From NCBI GenBank assembly GCA_029567325.1, contig JAKQLF010000216.1, positions 1-45,130 on the forward strand: a stretch of DNA of 45,130 bases. The letters are read 5' to 3'. The translations under genes and the position numbers were made by a program. The DNA is from Bacteroidota bacterium (lineage in GTDB: Bacteria > Bacteroidota > Bacteroidia > Chitinophagales > Saprospiraceae). Positions 36,000 through 44,993 of this stretch are shown here, piece by piece (position 1 is the first letter of the stretch; each line of letters starts with the position of its first letter). The notes below the pieces were generated by a model. That model was not told the origin of the DNA. It did no database searches and saw only the letters and a program-made list of their open reading frames with translations.

Positions 36000-37238
36000 A
36001 TGATGAATAACCTCATTCTTTTTGATGATGAAAACTGGTCAAGTTTTCTTCCGCTTACCTTCACCAGACCTATCGGGGAGCTTCGCATTGGCATTGACAC
36101 CATCAGAGAAAAATGGGAATATGCCTTGGCCGGTAAGGCGTCCTATATTACAAAGGACCACTTAACTAAAAAATATCCCATCACGATCAAAAGTGAAAAC
36201 ATCCTCATCAATGGTAGTGTTTTGCCTACCCGAAAACTGGAGTTGTTGATCAAGGACCTCAAAGTCAATGAGGCCATTTTGATGCATGACCAGTTGATCG
36301 CAGCAAAAATCGATGATAAACAATTCATCAAAATGCAAGAAACCAACGAACTAGATTCTTTCAAGGGTATTGAATTGGGAGATAGTGCAGAGGATGTGAT
36401 CATGCAACTTACTTCTCCCACTCAACTTTTTAGTAAAAATGACTTTGTTTTACGCAAAGATTTTGAAAGAATTACCGCAGGTCGGAAAAGTGAACCCTTG
36501 CCAAGCAGCAACCAATTGATTGGTAGCCCTGATCAAATTTTCATTGAAAAAGGTGCAACGGTAGAAGCTTGCATTTTCAATACCAAAACAGGCCCCATTT
36601 ACATTGGTCATGATGTTTTGATCATGGAAGGTGCGATGATCAGAGGGCCTTTTGCTGCTCTGGATCACACAGTTGTAAAAATGGGAGCGAAAGTTTATGG
36701 TGCAACCAGTTTGGGCCCTTATTGTAAAATAGGAGGCGAAGTAAATAATGTGGTCATGTATGCTTGTTCCAATAAAGCTCATGACGGTTATCTTGGCAAT
36801 GCAGCCATTGGCGAATGGTGTAATTTGGGCGCTGATACCAATGCTTCCAATCTCAAAAACAATTATGATGAGGTGAAATTATGGTCCTATGCGACAGAGT
36901 CATTTGTCAGTACTGGTTTACAGTTTTGTGGCCTCATCATGGGCGATCACAGTAAAACTGGCATCAACACTATGCTCAACACCGGCACAGTGATTGGAGT
37001 AAGTACCAATGTTTTTGGTGATGGTTTCCCTCGCAATTTCATCCCTTCTTTTGCATGGGGCGGACCCGCAGGATACACCACTTATAAAATCGAAAAAGCC
37101 TTGGAAACTTGTGAGCGGGTTTATGCACGTAGGGGTATGACATTGACAAAGGAAGATGCCGACATCCTTACTTACATCTACCATGACAGTAAAAAATACA
37201 GAACTTGGGAGAAACATTCATCAGGTAAAACATCCTGA
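36000..37238 (+). CDS. GlmU-like sugar nucleotidyltransferase / acyltransferase
   Basis: A 412-residue Bacteroidetes protein of the alternative GlmU family (putative UDP-GlcNAc diphosphorylase / glucosamine-1-phosphate acetyltransferase). The opening NLILFDDENWSSFLPLTFTRP and IGELRIGIDTIREKW is characteristic. The C-terminal half is a left-handed beta-helix of hexapeptide repeats (IYIGHDVLIMEGAMIRGPFA; GYLGNAAIGEWCNLGADTNAS; TVIGVSTNVFG). It probably makes UDP-GlcNAc for peptidoglycan and lipid A, which links it to lpxH and lpxB in this window. It ends in TGATG, overlapping the methyltransferase start by one base. Confidence 0.85.
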   Translation: MMNNLILFDDENWSSFLPLTFTRPIGELRIGIDTIREKWEYALAGKASYITKDHLTKKYPITIKSENILINGSVLPTRKLELLIKDLKVNEAILMHDQLIAAKIDDKQFIKMQETNELDSFKGIELGDSAEDVIMQLTSPTQLFSKNDFVLRKDFERITAGRKSEPLPSSNQLIGSPDQIFIEKGATVEACIFNTKTGPIYIGHDVLIMEGAMIRGPFAALDHTVVKMGAKVYGATSLGPYCKIGGEVNNVVMYACSNKAHDGYLGNAAIGEWCNLGADTNASNLKNNYDEVKLWSYATESFVSTGLQFCGLIMGDHSKTGINTMLNTGTVIGVSTNVFGDGFPRNFIPSFAWGGPAGYTTYKIEKALETCERVYARRGMTLTKEDADILTYIYHDSKKYRTWEKHSSGKTS

Positions 37239-37894
37239 TGAAACAACCGCTTTTTAAAAGGCTATTGAGTTATGTGTCAGATCAACTCATAGAACATACA
37301 AACTCAGAATACAATGAAGATTTGTATTTACTTTTAGTAAAGGGTAGATATCAATTGGTCACCAACAAGGTGATTTACTCTTTTGAAGACAAGTACGACA
37401 ACTTTTTCGACGCTTTCAAAAAACTGGATCTATCCAATACTCAAACATGTCTGATTCTTGGCTTTGGTATTGGCTCAATACCTGTGATGTTGGAAAAAAA
37501 ATTAAACCAAAAAATAAGTTATACAGGCATAGAAATAGATGAAGAAATCATTTATCTGGCCAGTGAATACGTCCTGGATGACCTCAAATCTCCTATTGAA
37601 CTCATAAGAGCCGATGCAGAAACATTCATAGAAATCAATGAAGACCTGTATGACTTGATCTGTGTCGATCTATTCATCGACGATGATATCCCCGAGCAAT
37701 TCTTACAACCAGATTTTCTCGAGTCCTGTAAATCTACCCTTTCTGATAAAGGCATTCTGATATTCAATACCCTATATTTCACCAACAAAGACCGCAAATA
37801 CAGCAACCTGTTCTTTGAAAACACTTTCAAAAAAACTTTCCCTAATGCTTCAGCTAACCATTGTGGCAATAATCTGATGTTATTCTCTTCTTGA
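37238..37894 (+). CDS. Spermidine synthase-like methyltransferase-fold protein
   Basis: A 218-residue Rossmann-fold protein. The SAM/dcSAM-binding motif I is LILGFGIGSIPVML (about 65-80), followed by an acidic end of strand 2 (YTGIEIDEEI), IELIRADAETFI and an ICVDLFIDDDIPEQF segment. This is the layout of polyamine aminopropyltransferase-like proteins, but the short length and lack of an N-terminal domain make true spermidine synthase doubtful. A methyltransferase is as likely. The start overlaps the GlmU-like stop by one base, so translation is coupled. A heptad array starts right after the stop. Confidence 0.7.
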   Translation: MKQPLFKRLLSYVSDQLIEHTNSEYNEDLYLLLVKGRYQLVTNKVIYSFEDKYDNFFDAFKKLDLSNTQTCLILGFGIGSIPVMLEKKLNQKISYTGIEIDEEIIYLASEYVLDDLKSPIELIRADAETFIEINEDLYDLICVDLFIDDDIPEQFLQPDFLESCKSTLSDKGILIFNTLYFTNKDRKYSNLFFENTFKKTFPNASANHCGNNLMLFSS

Positions 37895-38131
37895 GTGATC
37901 AGCGGTCAGCTTTCAGCGGTCAGTTTTCAGCTAAAAAAATTTGAGCATTCTTGGGTGAGGAGATTTTCAGTTCCAATTGGAGTGTTTCATTCTGGCTCTT
38001 CCAGGCGTTAAATAGGTCGTACCTACGGCATGATGTATGCTTTCTGTTTTTGATGTACCTATAGTTTGTCCCTAACGGGAGATGAATTGAAAAAAGGAGC
38101 GGATAGCATTCCGCCCCTTTAATTTCAATAC

Positions 38132-38151
38132 AGACACAAGGCATTGCGTCT
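38132..38151. repeat. Imperfect 20-bp palindrome, REP-like copy A
   Basis: AGACACAAGGCATTGCGTCT pairs at 8 of 10 positions and is clearly related to the perfect palindrome at 38414-38433 (same AGAC...GTCT arms and CA-rich core). Confidence 0.7.
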
Positions 38152-38413
38152 TAGCTACAAATTTTAAAATATAGCAAGAGTCGGCTTGCATTCATTATCT
38201 CTAAGCATTCCATAAATTGAACAGGCTAAAGCCAATTCGACCTTCATACACCTTCTCTCTTCATTCACCCAATTTCGCAATTCAGCAATTTCGCTATCAG
38301 ATGTCAGCTATCAGATTTGTCACGAGCCCAAGATGCGAACTTTTATAATTCTTGCAATTCAGCATATCCATTACAAACTAAACAGTCAACTTTATGAACT
38401 TTCTACTTTGTAC

Positions 38414-38433
38414 AGACGCAGGGCCCTGCGTCT
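38414..38433. repeat. Perfect 20-bp palindrome, REP-like copy B
   Basis: AGACGCAGGGCCCTGCGTCT equals its own reverse complement. It interrupts the 16-bp ACTTTATGAACT array, which resumes on the other side near 38456, as if the palindrome had been inserted into it. Confidence 0.85.
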
Positions 38434-38508
38434 CTGCGTTTATTACAACATGTCTATTTTATGAACTTTCTACTTTACGAACTTTTAACTTTATGAACTC
38501 ATTTCAAC

Positions 38509-39348
38509 CTATTTACAAGAAGCCAACACCCCTTCCAAATTCTTTACATACGCTCCATCACTTGCCTTTTTCGCCATTTCTAGACCAGCCATAGCATCGC
38601 TTTTCGCAACATCACATTTTCCGATTTTTGCAGCAATTTTGCCTCTTAAGAAATAAGTCCAATATTGCTTATCGGCATTGACAACCTTATCAGCCCACTC
38701 ATAAGCCTTGTTCAATTCGTGATTGTTGGCAAAATAATATTCAGCTGCGCCAAAATAAGTGTCCATACTCACGTCAGCTGCTTTTGTTTTGGTAGCAATT
38801 TCGGCCATGATGGTTTCATGAGGATTTTGGCTGATTTCAAACATCACCATTTCGTTTTCCCAACTGATGAAAACATTTGCTGAAGTTTCTTTAAACTTGG
38901 TAAAACCCATAGTGAAGTGTTCTTCCTTTTCGGTCAGTTTTTTCACTGGTACCGTAAATCTTAAAAGATCTTCACTTTCGGTATAAGCATAAGCACCCCA
39001 TTGACCGGCATTTTTTGACAATATGATGGTCCACTGTTTTTCACTAGGAATGGACAAGATGCCATAAGTGCCCGCAGGTACTTTATTTCCAGCAATCATC
39101 ACCTCTTGAGACAAAATGAGATTAGGTACTTTATTCGCCCCCGTTCTCCAAACTTTTCACATCGGAATAAAATCTGATCCAAACATTTTTCTACCTTTCA
39201 GAGAAGGTCTGCTGTATTCAATGGTCACTTTAGCCAGACCTACTTCATGTGTAACTGTCGAGGCAGGACTTGCAGCAGGTGTACTGATTTGAGCATTAAC
39301 TCCGAAAGTCATGCAAATAGCAAAAGCTATAAATAGTATATTCTTCAT
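38509..39348 (-). pseudogene. DUF2911 protein gene with in-frame TGA
   Basis: Two open frames on the minus strand are halves of one DUF2911 protein in the same reading frame. The first (39348-39157) has a signal peptide (MKNILFIAFAICMTFGVNAQ) and the family opening VTIEYSRPSLKGRKMFGSDFIP. It stops at TGA (39159-39157). The frame then goes on with KVWRTGANKVPNLILSQEVM and the rest of the domain, with helical (TPR-like) repeats to the end. DUF2911 proteins normally have Gly just before KVWRTGAN, so GGA to TGA is a one-base nonsense change. It is a fresh pseudogene or a sequencing error. TATCTTTG (39363-39370) is a likely -7 box. Confidence 0.85.
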
Positions 39349-39659
39349 TTTAATTCTTTTCGCAAAGATATGTTTATTTCAATTCTGTAGAAAAAAGTTT
39401 GATGCCACTTTTATTTCAGGTATGTTCATCTGGATTAAACCTGAATCAGATAGGCTATTTTCAACTTTTGAATGTCCTAAATTGGTTTGACCAGTATTAT
39501 TACGTAGAAAATTTGATCGAGATCGAATAGAGAAATTGAAGCATTGCCTTAGCTCTTGCGAAATTGCAACATGAAGCTATAGATTAATTTTGCAAAAAGA
39601 AAATGGTCAAATTCAATTCCGTTTGGTATATCTTCGCCTTTCAAAATAACATAAAGCGT
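39349..39659. other. Divergent promoter region between DUF2911 and surE
   Basis: TATCTTTG on the minus strand (39363-39370) lies 15 bp before the DUF2911 start. On the plus strand TAATTTTG (39585-39592), preceded by TTG 18 bp upstream, fits a promoter for surE with a leader of about 60 nt. Nothing else was recognised. Confidence 0.45.
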
Positions 39660-40454
39660 ATGCAAAAACCATTAATTTTGGTAACCAATGATGATGGTAT
39701 AGTAGCTCCGGGTATCAAAGCTTTGATTGAGGTTGCAAGTCAACATGGCGAAGTGGTTGTGGTTGCTCCAGATCAGCCGCAATCTGGAAAAGGTCATGCA
39801 ATCACCCTCAATAATCCATTGAGGCTCAGGAAAGTCGACTTATTTGATGACATCATCGCTTACGAATGTACAGGAACTCCCGTTGACTGCGTTAAACTGG
39901 CCAAAAATGTGTTGTTTAAAGATCGTGCCATCGCCCTATGCGTGAGTGGTATCAATCATGGATCCAATGCATCCATCAATATCATCTATTCAGGCACAAT
40001 GTCCGCGGCCATGGAGTCAAGTTTGGAAGGAATTGATTCCATTGGATTTTCTTTACTTGATTTTTCATTTGATGCTGATTTTACAGGTGCCAAACATTAT
40101 GCTGATATTATCATCAAACAGGTTTTGGAAAAAGGACTCCAAAGTTGCAATCTATTAAATGTAAATATTCCAAATGTACCGGTGGAGGAGATAAAGGGCA
40201 TCAAAGTTTGCAAACAGGCTGAGGGTGTCTGGGTAGAAGAATTTAGAGAAGCTAAAGATCCACGAGACCAAACTTACTATTGGCTTACCGGGGAATTTGT
40301 AAACCTTGACAAAGATGTCAACACTGACATTGGATGGTTGGAGCAAAACTATGTGTCAGTCGTTCCCTCTGGCCACGATCTTACAAGACATCAAGCCCTA
40401 GCTCCCATGTCCTATTTAAATATAGAACAATCAAACATCGTTTCTCATGGATAA
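39660..40454 (+). CDS. surE: 5'/3'-nucleotidase SurE
   Basis: A metal-dependent phosphatase acting on nucleoside monophosphates. Family blocks are all present: PLILVTNDDGIVAPGIKAL (metal-binding Asp-Asp) at the N terminus, VVAPDQPQSGKGHAIT, ECTGTPVDCVKLA and SGINHGSNASINIIYSGTMSAA with the metal Asn. The frame is open 19 codons upstream (39603), but the conserved motif lies at the very N terminus in this family, so the ATG at 39660 is chosen (264 residues). Its 3' end overlaps the small membrane protein gene by 8 bp, and lpxB follows, so the three form an operon. Confidence 0.93.
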   Translation: MQKPLILVTNDDGIVAPGIKALIEVASQHGEVVVVAPDQPQSGKGHAITLNNPLRLRKVDLFDDIIAYECTGTPVDCVKLAKNVLFKDRAIALCVSGINHGSNASINIIYSGTMSAAMESSLEGIDSIGFSLLDFSFDADFTGAKHYADIIIKQVLEKGLQSCNLLNVNIPNVPVEEIKGIKVCKQAEGVWVEEFREAKDPRDQTYYWLTGEFVNLDKDVNTDIGWLEQNYVSVVPSGHDLTRHQALAPMSYLNIEQSNIVSHG

Positions 40455-40746
40455 GGATTCCAAATTATTTGGTTTTGTCATCGGCTGTATCATTCCAGTC
40501 TTGGCCTATATTGCTATAGATCAAATATTTGAATTGCTTAGTTCAATTGGTATCATGGCCAATGTTTCTGGCGAAGGCATCAGTCGGCGATTGCGCACGA
40601 TAGGATTATTGGCTATTTGCACCAATTTACTGGCATTCAATTGGGCAAAAAACAACCATTTTGACGCGACCATGCAAGGCATAGTTTTTCCCACAATCAT
40701 CTATGTTGTGGCCTGGATTTACACTTATTATAATGTTTTATTCTAA
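40447..40746 (+). CDS. Small conserved membrane protein
   Basis: A 99-residue hydrophobic protein with three membrane helices: LFGFVIGCIIPVLAYIAI, RTIGLLAICTNLLAFNW and GIVFPTIIYVVAWIYTYY. Between helices 1 and 2 lies a short loop with GEGISRRL. I know no function. It overlaps surE by 8 bp and is followed by lpxB after 46 bp. That placement between surE and a lipid A gene suggests an envelope role, but this is only context. Confidence 0.75.
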   Translation: MDKDSKLFGFVIGCIIPVLAYIAIDQIFELLSSIGIMANVSGEGISRRLRTIGLLAICTNLLAFNWAKNNHFDATMQGIVFPTIIYVVAWIYTYYNVLF

Positions 40747-40792
40747 TGGATCAAAGGAAAGAAATGATATTAGGGATTGAAATATTTTCAAT

Positions 40793-41905
40793 TTGAAATA
40801 TTTCCTCATAGCCGGAGAGGCTTCTGGCGACAGCCATGGTGCAAGATTGATCGACGCCATCAAAACCATAGATAGCGATGCAGAATTTGAGTTTTGGGGT
40901 GGTGATAAAATGGCCGAAGCGGCAAGTAAAAAACCCAATAAACATATCCGAAGTTTGGCTTTCATGGGCTTTGTAGAAGTCATTAAAAATCTTCCAACTA
41001 TCCTTTCAAATTTCAAAAAAATAAAATCAGAAATCCAGCAGTTCGCACCTGATAGGCTTATTTATATTGATTATCCTGGCTTTAATCTCAGGTTAGTAAA
41101 GTGGGCAAAATCACTGGGATATCACAACACCTATTATATTTCTCCAACCGTTTGGGCTTGGAAACCAGAAAGAAAGGAATTGATCCGAAATTATGTAAAC
41201 CAAATGTTAGTCATCCTCCCTTTTGAAAAAAAATGGTACAAACAGCACCAAATTGAAGTGACATATATTGGTAATCCAGTAGTCGAACAAGTAAAAGATT
41301 TCAAACCAGACACAAACTTTAAATCAAAAAATCGACTGGGCAATCATGTCTTAGCACTTTTACCAGGCAGTAGAAAACAAGAAATCAAATCCATTCTTCC
41401 AGTAATGATTGAGGCCTCCATGGGTATGGAAAAGGATTATGACTTGGTCATTGCAAAACCTGATTTCTTAGATTTGGAGGTTTATGCTCAAGTGCTCAAA
41501 CAATATCCCAAAACGAAAATCACCCTCATTGAAAACGACTTTTACAACATTTTGTCGATTGCTGACGGAGCCTTAGTAGCTTCTGGTACTGCAACATTAG
41601 AAACAGCTCTTTTCAACGTGCCTCAGGTGGTTTGTTACAAAACAAGCCGACTCAATTATTTCATAGCCAAAATGCTGGTTTCCCTCAAATTCATTTCCTT
41701 GGTCAACCTAATTTGTGAAACTGAGGTGGTCAGAGAATTGATACAGAGTGATCTGACAAAGGATAAGTTGACCAAAGAGCTCATGTTCATACTTCAAATG
41801 GAAGAAAAAGACAAAATAAACCTATATCAAAAATTACGTGATTTACTTCATACAGAGGATTCTCCATCAAGACTCGCTGCTCAATTAATCATAAATGCGA
41901 GTTAA
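40793..41905 (+). CDS. lpxB: Lipid-A-disaccharide synthase
   Basis: Joins lipid X and UDP-diacylglucosamine to form the lipid A disaccharide at the inner membrane. The 370-residue protein is near the usual 380. Landmarks: FLIAGEASGDSHGARLID at the N terminus, IDYPGFNLRL, YISPTVWAWKPER and LLPGSRKQEIKSILPVM. The start is odd: the family motif begins immediately after a TTG at 40793. The in-frame codons upstream reach a TGA at 40778-40780 without an ATG, so translation must start at TTG (or at the ATT at 40784). It follows surE and the small membrane gene. Confidence 0.93.
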   Translation: MKYFLIAGEASGDSHGARLIDAIKTIDSDAEFEFWGGDKMAEAASKKPNKHIRSLAFMGFVEVIKNLPTILSNFKKIKSEIQQFAPDRLIYIDYPGFNLRLVKWAKSLGYHNTYYISPTVWAWKPERKELIRNYVNQMLVILPFEKKWYKQHQIEVTYIGNPVVEQVKDFKPDTNFKSKNRLGNHVLALLPGSRKQEIKSILPVMIEASMGMEKDYDLVIAKPDFLDLEVYAQVLKQYPKTKITLIENDFYNILSIADGALVASGTATLETALFNVPQVVCYKTSRLNYFIAKMLVSLKFISLVNLICETEVVRELIQSDLTKDKLTKELMFILQMEEKDKINLYQKLRDLLHTEDSPSRLAAQLIINAS

Positions 41906-42092
41906 TATGGCGCATGGCTGATATAGCTGGGTTAATGTTGTACTATATTGTAGGACTTTTTGGCAATGTGGTGACCAATTTTATGACAATAGGTCACAAT
42001 ATTCGTTATGGTATGCAAATTGAGACAGAAGACTCACGATGCAAATTCTTTTCAAGCATATCAAATTGCTTGACTAACAAAAATATGACTGA

Positions 42093-44507
42093 ATGTTTGA
42101 TGGAAATATAATGAGTGGAGGCGGAAGAGATGACCAAGGTGACTTTTTACCTATGTTCTCACTAGACGAGGAATACAATGATCCCAATGAATTGTTTGAC
42201 GATTTATTGCCACTTTTGGCTTTAAAGAATAATGTATTATTTCCCGGAGTGGTCATTCCAATTACTGTTGGTAGGGACAAATCCATCAAAGCTTTGAAAG
42301 TTGCTGAAAAAGCAGGTAAAAATTTAGTGGTTGTCAGCCAAAAAGATCAAACCAAAGAAGATCCAGAAATCGCTGACTTATTTGATGTCGCTGTTGTTGC
42401 CAGAGTTGTGAAGGTTTTAAAAATGCCAGATGGCGGAACGACTGCCATCTTGCAAGGTAGAAAAAAAGTACGATTAGAAAAGTTTGTAAGAGAGGAGCCA
42501 TATTTCGAGGTAAAATATAGTTTACTCACTGAGTCTGTTGGAGAAGAGGCAGTCAACTTTGAAGCACTCATTTCAACAATCAGAGACACGGCCAAAAAAA
42601 TCATCGAACTATCTCCCAACATTCCCAGTGAAGCAGTGATGATGTTGCAAAACATAAAATCACCTTCTTTTTTACTCAATTTTATTGCATCCAATACCAG
42701 TGCCAAAAGCCATATCAAGCAGGAGTTATTAGAAAATGAAACACTTTCTGAGAAAGCCAATAAAATATTGGAATTGCTGAATGGCGAACTGCGAATGTTG
42801 GAGATTAAAGATCAAATAGAGAATAAAGTACGTGGTGATATAGAAAAACAACAACGCGATTATTTTCTCAATCAGCAGCTGCGAACCATCCAAGAAGAAT
42901 TGGGTGGCAACCCTCAAGAAATGGAGCTTTTGGAATTGGAAAGAAGGGCCAAAACCAAGGAGTGGCCCGATATTGCCAAAAAGCAATTTCTAAAAGAATT
43001 AACCAAAGCAAAAAGAGTTAACCCTCAGATTGCTGAATATTCGGTCATGTTGACCTATTTGGAATTCATGCTTGATTTACCTTGGAGTAAAACAACAGAT
43101 GACAATTTCAATTTACACAATGTCAAGAAAGTTTTGGACGAAGACCATTACGGATTGGAAGATGTAAAAGAAAGAATTTTGGAACACCTTGCCGTCCTAA
43201 AACTCAAAGGCGACCTCAAAGCGCCTATATTGTGTTTGGTTGGCCCTCCTGGTGTTGGAAAAACAAGTTTGGGAAAATCTATCGCAAAGGCACTCAACAG
43301 AGAGTTTATCAGAATGTCTTTGGGTGGATTACACGACGAAAGTGAAATCAGAGGTCACCGCAAAACATACATTGGGGCTATGCCAGGTCGGATTTTGAAA
43401 TCAATGGAAAAAGCTGGTTCATCAAATCCGGTTTTCATTCTTGATGAAATCGATAAATTGGGTAGAGACCATAGAGGAGATCCATCATCGGCTTTGCTTG
43501 AGGTCCTTGACCCAGAGCAAAACAGTACTTTTTACGACAATTATTTGGAGGTAGAGTACGATTTATCCAGAGTACTTTTTATTGCAACTGCCAATTCCTT
43601 GAGCAGTGTTCAACCTGCACTTCTTGATAGAATGGAAATCATAGAGGTAAGTGGGTACAGCACTGAAGAAAAAACTCATATAGCAAAGGATTATTTAGTA
43701 CCCAAACAGCGCAAAGAGCACGGACTTTTGTCCAAAGACATCACACTTACTCCAGAAGTATTGGAATACGTTATTAACAATTACACCAAGGAATCTGGTG
43801 TGAGGAGTTTGGATAGAACCATTGCCTCCATCATGAGAAATACTGCCAAGAAAAAGGCAATGGATGAGAAATACAAGAAAAAACTTTCTATTGACGAAGT
43901 GGTGCAAATCCTGGGGGCTGAGAAATTCAAAGATGAGGCATATTTGGAAGTAAAAAATCCTGGTGTAGCAGTTGGCTTGGCTTGGACCAGAGTTGGTGGT
44001 GATATTTTATTCATAGAAGCCAGCATCAGCAAGGGTAAAGGTAAACTTACACTTACGGGTAACCTAGGCGATGTCATGAAGGAGTCAGCGAGTACTGCCT
44101 TAAGTTTTATAAAAGCAAACGCTGAATTTATGGATATTGATCCTGTTTCTTTTGAAAATACCGACTTACACATTCACGTTCCAGAAGGCGCTATTCCCAA
44201 GGATGGGCCAAGTGCTGGAATCACAATGTTGTGCGCAATAGCTTCTGCATTCAAGAAAAAGCAAATCAAACCATTCCTGGCGATGACAGGGGAAATTACC
44301 TTGAGAGGGAAGGTACTGCCGGTGGGAGGTATCAAAGAAAAAATTCTTGCAGCCAAGAGAGCAGGCATCAAAGAAGTGATGCTTTGTTCAGAAAATAAAA
44401 AACACATTGACAAAATAAACGGAGATTTTATCAAGGGTATGAAGTTCTTTTACGTAGACACCATGCAGCAAGTATTAGATCATGCTGTTGGTTTTATGAG
44501 GTTTTAA
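42093..44507 (+). CDS. lon: ATP-dependent Lon protease
   Basis: A cytoplasmic AAA+ protease that degrades damaged and regulatory proteins. The 804 residues hold the LON substrate-binding domain (about 40-240, [20 protein letters not shown]), a coiled helical region, the AAA+ module with Walker [14 protein letters not shown] (about 384-396) and Walker [12 protein letters not shown], and the protease domain. The catalytic dyad is Ser707 in PKDGPSAG and Lys750 in [11 protein letters not shown], 43 residues apart as in E. coli Lon. An ATG six codons later (42111, MSGGGRDD) is an equally possible start. The 187 bp between lpxB and lon are likely its promoter region. Confidence 0.96.
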   Translation: MFDGNIMSGGGRDDQGDFLPMFSLDEEYNDPNELFDDLLPLLALKNNVLFPGVVIPITVGRDKSIKALKVAEKAGKNLVVVSQKDQTKEDPEIADLFDVAVVARVVKVLKMPDGGTTAILQGRKKVRLEKFVREEPYFEVKYSLLTESVGEEAVNFEALISTIRDTAKKIIELSPNIPSEAVMMLQNIKSPSFLLNFIASNTSAKSHIKQELLENETLSEKANKILELLNGELRMLEIKDQIENKVRGDIEKQQRDYFLNQQLRTIQEELGGNPQEMELLELERRAKTKEWPDIAKKQFLKELTKAKRVNPQIAEYSVMLTYLEFMLDLPWSKTTDDNFNLHNVKKVLDEDHYGLEDVKERILEHLAVLKLKGDLKAPILCLVGPPGVGKTSLGKSIAKALNREFIRMSLGGLHDESEIRGHRKTYIGAMPGRILKSMEKAGSSNPVFILDEIDKLGRDHRGDPSSALLEVLDPEQNSTFYDNYLEVEYDLSRVLFIATANSLSSVQPALLDRMEIIEVSGYSTEEKTHIAKDYLVPKQRKEHGLLSKDITLTPEVLEYVINNYTKESGVRSLDRTIASIMRNTAKKKAMDEKYKKKLSIDEVVQILGAEKFKDEAYLEVKNPGVAVGLAWTRVGGDILFIEASISKGKGKLTLTGNLGDVMKESASTALSFIKANAEFMDIDPVSFENTDLHIHVPEGAIPKDGPSAGITMLCAIASAFKKKQIKPFLAMTGEITLRGKVLPVGGIKEKILAAKRAGIKEVMLCSENKKHIDKINGDFIKGMKFFYVDTMQQVLDHAVGFMRF

Positions 44508-44528
44508 TAATTGACAAAAAATACTAAA

Positions 44529-44819
44529 ATGCACTACATCGTCATAGGCAAAGATGGGAAAGATTCTGAAGCACAAGATAGGAGAATGTCAGCCCGCCCT
44601 GACCATTTACAAAAAATGAAGGATTTAAAGTCAGAAGGGCACTTTGTTTTTGCTGGGGCTTTGCTTGATGATGCTGGAGAAAAAATGGTGGGCTCTGCTA
44701 TTGTCGTAGAATTTGATTCTGAAAGTGGTCTTCAATCTTGGCTAGCCTCAGAACCTTATATAAATGGAAAGGTCTGGGAAAACTATGAAGTACATCAATT
44801 TAAGGTGGCGCAAATTTAG
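44529..44819 (+). CDS. YciI-like protein
   Basis: A 96-residue YCII-domain protein (dimeric alpha-beta barrel fold). It has the usual layout: MHYIVIGKDG first strand, RPDHLQKMKDLKSEG helix with the conserved His, FAGALLD, and the late EPYINGKVWENYEVHQF. A TTG six codons upstream (44511) keeps the frame open, but the ATG at 44529 starts directly on the first strand. It lies 21 bp after lon and may be read through from it. The chemical role of the family is mostly unknown. A heptad array begins 4 bp after its stop. Confidence 0.85.
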   Translation: MHYIVIGKDGKDSEAQDRRMSARPDHLQKMKDLKSEGHFVFAGALLDDAGEKMVGSAIVVEFDSESGLQSWLASEPYINGKVWENYEVHQFKVAQI

Positions 44820-44823
44820 AAGG

Positions 44824-44887
44824 ACAGCTGTCAGTTTTCAGTGATCAGGCATCTGTTTTTTTTTGCCGCGAGCTTCGAGCCATGAGG
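44824..44887. repeat. TCAG / CGAGC heptad arrays
   Basis: ACAG/TCAG/TCTG anchors at 44824, 44831, 44838, 44845 and 44852, then a T-tract, then CGAGC at 44869 and 44876 and TGAGG at 44883. All steps are 7 bp. The same two word families appear at 8334-8500 and 25730-25792. Confidence 0.85.
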
Positions 44888-44953
44888 TTAGGACACATCT
44901 AAAAATAGTATATGTGTTATTGAAAAAAATAAGAGCAAGAAACTAGATTTCTT

Positions 44954-44993
44954 CTACTTTTTTGTCCCTACACAGTGTAGGGACAAAAAGTAG
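44954..44993. repeat. Long near-perfect inverted repeat
   Basis: The arms CTACTTTTTTGTCCCTACAC and GTGTAGGGACAAAAAGTAG are complementary apart from one extra T, around a single central base. It makes a stem of about 19 bp. It is too A/T-symmetrical for an ordinary terminator and more like a repeat element. The last 135 bp of the window hold A- and T-tracts and no recognisable gene. Confidence 0.8.

Larger units (their letters stand above)
37895..38508. other. Repeat- and palindrome-rich intergenic region
   Basis: No gene is convincing in these 614 bp. Contents in order: a TCAG heptad array (TCAG at 37899, 37906, 37913, 37920, 37927); small inverted repeats TAGGT-CGT-ACCTA (38013-38025) and GCGGA/TCCGC (38099-38114); an imperfect palindrome (38132-38151); a short TCAG array (38297, 38304, 38311); and the 16-bp ACTTTATGAACT array (about 38390-38504), interrupted by a perfect 20-bp palindrome. 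The mix resembles a nest of REP-like elements. Confidence 0.75.

Noticed and set aside
37920-38144. A 74-codon frame on the minus strand
   Set aside because: It spans palindromes and a TCAG array; the apparent protein is translated repeat.
39157-39159. TGA read as glycine or selenocysteine
   Set aside because: Several genes in the window end in TGA (polA, crtD, lpxH, methyltransferase), so TGA is a normal stop, and DUF2911 is not a known selenoprotein family.
41914-42111. A 65-codon frame between lpxB and lon
   Set aside because: Overlaps the lon start, has mixed composition and no recognisable family; more likely the lon leader and promoter region.
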